DNA of 10,665 bases from Thermomicrobiales bacterium (GTDB lineage Bacteria; Chloroflexota; Chloroflexia; Thermomicrobiales; UBA6265): assembly GCA_030447145.1 (NCBI GenBank), contig JAUJLY010000032.1:1-10665 (forward strand), written 5' to 3'. A program made the translations under genes and the position numbers. Shown here one piece after another: positions 7,122 through 10,665 of this stretch. The notes below the pieces were generated by a model. That model saw only the letters and a list, made by a program, of their open reading frames with translations. It was not told the DNA's origin and searched no databases. The number at the start of each line of letters is the position of its first letter. The first letter of the stretch is position 1.

Positions 7122-8233
7122 GTGCGGATTTCCATGCGCCAGTACTGGCGCTTGCTCGCAACCTACCTGAAACCCCAAGGTAGACGCACGGCCGTCCTGG
7201 GTCTGCTGCTGCTCGTCAGCATTGCGCTGCAACTTGGGGCACTGCAGATCCTCCGCCAGTTCATCGAGCGCGCCTCGGCGGGAGAGCCGGTGAGTACCCT
7301 CCTCTGGTTTGCCAGGCTTTTCCTGGTCATCGCCCTCGTCACGCAAGTGGTCAACCTTGCCGAGGTATGGCTCGCAGAGAATGTCGGCTGGACCGCCACC
7401 AACAACCTCCGCAATGATCTCGCGCTGCATGTGCTCAGGCTCGATGCATCATTTCACAACGCGCACACGCCCGACGCGCTCATCGAGCGTGTAGATGGGG
7501 ATGTCGCCAAGCTAGGCAACTTCTTCTCGCGTTTCACGGTTTATGTTCTCGGCAATGCCCTGCTTGGCGTCGGGGTACTGGCCCTGCTCTTTCGCATCGA
7601 CTGGCGGGTCGGTGCAGCCCTGACCCTCTTTGCCGTTCTGGCGATCGCCCTCATCAATGCACTGCGCGACGTTGCTGTCCCCACTGGGTGGCGGAGCGGG
7701 AATCCAGCGCCCGGCTCTTTGGCTTCATCGAGGAGCGCCTGACCGGCACCGAGGACATCCGCTCAGCAGGCGCGGTCGACTACGTGATGCGGTCGAATCA
7801 CGAGCATGCACGCGATCTTCTCCGCAAACGGCAGAAAGCCGCCGTGCTGGGCTCGGCGACCGGTTCAACATCGGTCCTCATGTTTGCACTCGGCACGGCG
7901 GTCGCGCTCCTCCTTGCCTTTGCCCGTGTCTTCCTGCGTCATCCCCGAATCGTCGTGCTGGACGAGGCATCATCACGCCTGGACCCTGGCACGGAGCGGC
8001 GCCTGGAGCAAGCCGTCGACCGATTACTGGAGGGACGAACAGGGATCATCATCGCCCACCGGCTCGCCACCGTGCAGCGGGCAGATTCTATCCTTGTCCT
8101 CGAGGATGGGCAGATCGTGGAGTACGGCCCGCGGGAGGATCTTGCCGCCGACCCGACCTCCCGGTTCGCTCGCATGCTGCGGACCGGGCACGACCTGCTG
8201 AGCGAGGAAGAACCAGCAGAGGCGCGACGATGA
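7122..8233 (+). pseudogene. ABC exporter half-transporter 1, frameshifted and internally deleted
   Basis: A remnant of a fused membrane/ATPase half-transporter. The first part, from GTG 7122 (GGAG at 7107-7110; ATG 7134 is an alternative), encodes several membrane helices (e.g. AVLGLLLLVSIALQLGALQI) in one frame. At a run of four C (7679-7682) the coding continues in another frame: one more C would give VAVPHWVAERESSARLFGFI. The second frame runs on through TGSTSVLMFALGTAVALLLA and then jumps straight to ARVFLRHPRIVVLDEASSRL, which normally follows the ABC signature. Missing are the last membrane helices, Walker A, Q-loop and signature, roughly 230 residues against the usual about 600. Walker B (VVLDEASS) and the H-loop (IIAHR) remain. 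It ends with TGA overlapping the next ATG (8230-8233). As written it cannot bind ATP normally. Confidence 0.85.
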
Positions 8234-10016
8234 GGCCCTGGCGCTATGTCCTTCGTATGGCCGCGTTCAGGCTGTGGCTCTTCATCGCCAGCGGGCTCTC
8301 CGCCAGCACGCTCTTCTATCTCGTGCCCTTGCTGCCTGGTCTTGTCGCCCGCGAGTTCTTCAATGCAATCACCGTGGAGACAACCGCTCCCTCGACTATC
8401 TGGTGGCTCCTGGCCCTCCTTGCAGCTATCGGCGCCCTGAACATGAGCGGGCTGATTGCCGCAGCCTACTTCGAGACAACCTTGCACAAGAACATGCTGC
8501 GGCGCGTCCTCGATCACCCGGGGGCACGGGCGGTTCCCGTGTCGCCAGGCGAAGCTGTCAGCCAGTTCCGGGACGATGTCACGGTTGCCAGCAACTTCCT
8601 GAGCTGGACGCTGGATCCCGTTGGTCAGGTGCTGGTGCTGGTGCTGGTGCTGGTGATCGGGATCAGCTTCCTGATCAGTATCGATCCGGTGCTCACCATC
8701 GGCGTCTTCCTGCCATTGCTGGCGGTGATCACAGTCTCCCGGCTGGCCGGCAAACGGCTCGAGCACTACCGGAGGGCCAATCAGGAATCGATTGGTGCTG
8801 CCACGGGTCTGCTTGGTGAGATGTTCGGTGCGGTGCAGGCGGTGAAAGTCGCGGGGGCGGAAGAACGCGTTGTCGATTACTTCCGAACGATCAACGAAGT
8901 GCGACGCAAGGCCACGCTCAACGACCTCGTCTTCAACGAGATTCTGCGCTCGTTGTCGACCAACATGGCCAACATCGGTACCGGCATCATCCTTCTCTTC
9001 TCGGCCCAGTCGATTCGCTCCGGCAAGCTCAGCGTGGGAGATTTCGCGCTGTTCGTCTCCTATCTTGGCTGGCTCTCGCAAGTCGTGACCATGTTCGGCT
9101 TTTACCTGAACCAGTACCGCCAGTTCGGTGTCTCCGTCTCCCGGATGGGAGAGCTGCTGCAGGGAGTACCGGCGGAGAACCTGGTGGAGCATGGGCCGGT
9201 CTACCTGCGCGGCGATCTCCCTGGCCTTCCCGGTCTCCCGCATACCAGCCAGGAACGCCTGGAGGTGCTGGAAGCGCGAGGGCGACCGCGCACTATCCCG
9301 AAACTGGCTGCGCAGTGACGGATATCGACCTCCAAGTTGAGCGCGGGACGATGACGGTGATCGTCGGTGAGGTAGGCGCTGGCAAGACAGCACTGCTGCG
9401 CGCGCTGCTCGGCCTGATCCCGCACGACGCCGGGGAGATCCGCTGGAATGGGCACATCATCGATGACCCATCCCGCTTCTTTGTTCCCCCACGAACTGCG
9501 TATACCCCCCAGACCCCACGGCTCTTCATCGAGTCGCTCCGCCAGAACATCATGCTCGGGTTGCCGGAGAATGAAGTTGATTTGCCGGGCGCATTGCGAT
9601 CAGCGGTCATGGAGCAGGACCTGATGGCGCTGGAGGAGGGACTGGACACCGTCGTCGGTGCGCGTGGGGTCAAGCTGTCCGGCGGTCAGCTGCAGCGCAG
9701 TGCGACAGCCCGGATGTTCGTCCGGCCAGCCCAGCTCTATATGTTACGATCTCTCCAGCCCAGCGCGCTGGACGTCGAGACCGAACGCATCCTGTGGGAT
9801 CGCTTCTTCGAGCGGCCAGAGGCAACCAGCCTGGTCGTCTACCACCGGCACGCCACGCTCCGTCGCGCCGATCAGATCATCGTGCTCGATGGGGGACGGA
9901 TCATTGCCCGGGGGACGTTGCGCGAGCTTCTCGCCACGTCCCCAGCGATGCGGCATCTTTGGCACGGCGAACCAGGCAAGCCGGAGGCGCCTGCCAAATC
10001 CGGGGCGGGCATGTAA
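8230..10016 (+). pseudogene. ABC exporter half-transporter 2, frameshifted, Walker B scrambled
   Basis: The partner half-transporter, nearly full length (about 595 codons in two frames). The membrane domain starts at ATG 8230 (MRPWRYVLRMAAFRLW) and reads to TGA 9318. Homology leaves this frame at 9283-9284, where one missing base (cg for ctg) breaks the linker; restoring it gives LTAHYPETGCAVTDIDLQVE, joining the ATPase domain frame that ends at 10016. If translated alone, that domain could start at GTG 9315. It has Walker A GEVGAGKT, Q-loop YTPQTPRLF and signature LSGGQ. Where relatives read about LYxFDDLSSALDVETE, this copy reads LYMLRSLQPSALDVETE (near 9738-9782), so the Walker B acidic pair is lost. 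The H-loop His remains (VVYHRH). Such pairs normally export lipids, drugs or peptides as heterodimers; this one looks inactive. Confidence 0.82.
8628..8655 (+). repeat. GGTGCT hexamer tandem repeat in the membrane domain
   Basis: Four full copies of GGTGCT and a partial GGTG give an in-frame VLVLVLVLV stretch within a transmembrane helix of half-transporter 2. Slippage here would add or remove Val-Leu pairs without shifting the frame. Confidence 0.75.
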
Positions 10017-10083
10017 CCCTCATCAATGATATCCGTGGCGCGGGAAATGCCGTGATGGTCCTGCCTGAAAGGAGGGCCTCACA

Positions 10084-10665
10084 ATGACACAATCCCATCA
10101 TTCCAAGACTATTGACCGACATACCCCAAGTCGACCTGACACCATTACATTCCACGCGCAGCCCCTGAGCGGCGAAGCGGGGGACTACGATCGCCTGCTG
10201 GACGAGATCGGCGACGCCCGCCTCGTCCTGATCGGCGAGGCGAGTCATGGCACGGAGGAGTTCTACCGTGAGCGCGCCACTATCACTCGTCGGCTCATTG
10301 AGGAACGCGGGTTCGGTGCGGTTGCTGCCGAAGCCGACTGGCCAGACGCCTTCCGCATCAATCGCTACGTGCGCGATACAAACGACGATCGAACACCGCT
10401 CGATGCGCTCGACGATTTCGGCCGCTTTCCCCACTGGATGTGGCGCAACACCGTCGTCCAGGACTTCGTGGGCTGGTTGCGGGACTACAACGACGCCCAT
10501 CCGAACCACAAGGCAGGCTTTTATGGGCTGGATCTCTACAGCCTGAACACATCGGTCCGTGCCGTCATTGACTATCTCGACAAGGTCGACCCCGCTGCGG
10601 CTGACCGGGCTCGTCAGCGTTACAGCTGTTTCGAGCACTTTGGCCAGGATTCCCAGGCCTATGGC
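10084..10665 (+). CDS. Erythromycin esterase family protein, N-terminal part
   Basis: The first 194 codons of an erythromycin-esterase-family (EreA/EreB-like) protein; it runs off the right edge. ATG 10084 has a strong ribosome site AAAGGAGG (10068-10075) eight bases away. Landmarks: LVLIGEASHGTEEFYRERA (47-65) with the conserved Glu52 and His55, AVAAEADWPDA (79-89), FPHWMWRN (115-122) and GFYGLDLYSL (145-154). True Ere enzymes open the macrolide lactone ring by hydrolysis, but most genomic members of this family have unknown substrates, so resistance should not be assumed. In environmental bacteria this form is often a longer protein with added domains; the missing end would tell. It lies 67 bases after the broken ABC operon, and its good ribosome site suggests it is still expressed. 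Confidence 0.88.
   Translation, partial: MTQSHHSKTIDRHTPSRPDTITFHAQPLSGEAGDYDRLLDEIGDARLVLIGEASHGTEEFYRERATITRRLIEERGFGAVAAEADWPDAFRINRYVRDTNDDRTPLDALDDFGRFPHWMWRNTVVQDFVGWLRDYNDAHPNHKAGFYGLDLYSLNTSVRAVIDYLDKVDPAAADRARQRYSCFEHFGQDSQAYG

Noticed and set aside
7630..8229. Upstream extension of half-transporter 2 in the same open frame
   Set aside because: This part is a shadow of half-transporter 1; the domain starts at ATG 8230, overlapping the upstream stop.
7939..9393. 484-codon minus-strand open frame
   Set aside because: Antisense across both ABC genes, rich in His, Gln, Glu and Arg with no recognisable fold; the plus strand shows clear ABC transporter similarity over the same bases.
1..10665. 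CRISPR array, tRNA, rRNA, insertion sequence or phage module
   Set aside because: No regularly spaced repeats, cloverleaf pattern, transposase or integrase motif, or phage structural gene was seen on either strand.

Overview
The window suggests a bacterium of the Chloroflexota, most likely class Thermomicrobia. This is inferred from protein style, not from a marker gene. The evidence is a moderately high GC content, a secreted binding protein whose mature end begins QDATPGASPAGG, a large P-loop/TPR/LuxR one-component regulator, and a paired ABC exporter of a type common in that class. No rRNA, tRNA, CRISPR array, integrase or transposase was seen.

Layout, left to right. Positions 1-815 (minus) hold the first 271 codons of a solute-binding protein of the peptide/nickel ABC uptake family; it runs off the left edge. 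A 527-base divergent intergenic region (816-1342) carries several compact dyads and direct repeats that look like operators. On the plus strand follows a Tat-exported two-domain copper nitrite reductase (nirK, AniA-like, all copper ligands present), then a nitroreductase-family flavoprotein. A convergent gap with two hairpins (one of 12 + 6 bp) separates these from an unrecognised minus-strand gene (3404-4000). Its upstream region (4001-4371) contains nested inverted repeats and a good sigma-70-type promoter reading into a 793-residue AAA/NB-ARC-like + TPR + LuxR regulator (4372-6753).

A 368-base gap leads to a two-gene ABC exporter operon (7122-10016) that is broken in several ways. The first half-transporter has a one-base frameshift and a large internal deletion that removes the end of its membrane domain, Walker A and the ABC signature. 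The second is about full length, but it has a one-base frameshift between membrane and nucleotide-binding domains and a scrambled Walker B. Start-stop overlap still joins the two genes. The window ends inside an erythromycin-esterase-family gene with a strong ribosome binding site.

Working together: nirK and the nitroreductase lie on one strand 126 bases apart and may be co-transcribed, both being redox enzymes. The ABC pair plus the esterase-like enzyme could have formed an export/resistance cassette under the LuxR-type regulator, but the ABC genes appear inactive as written. No convincing new multi-gene system was found. The most notable items are the decaying exporter, the AniA-type NirK, and the structured intergenic repeats.
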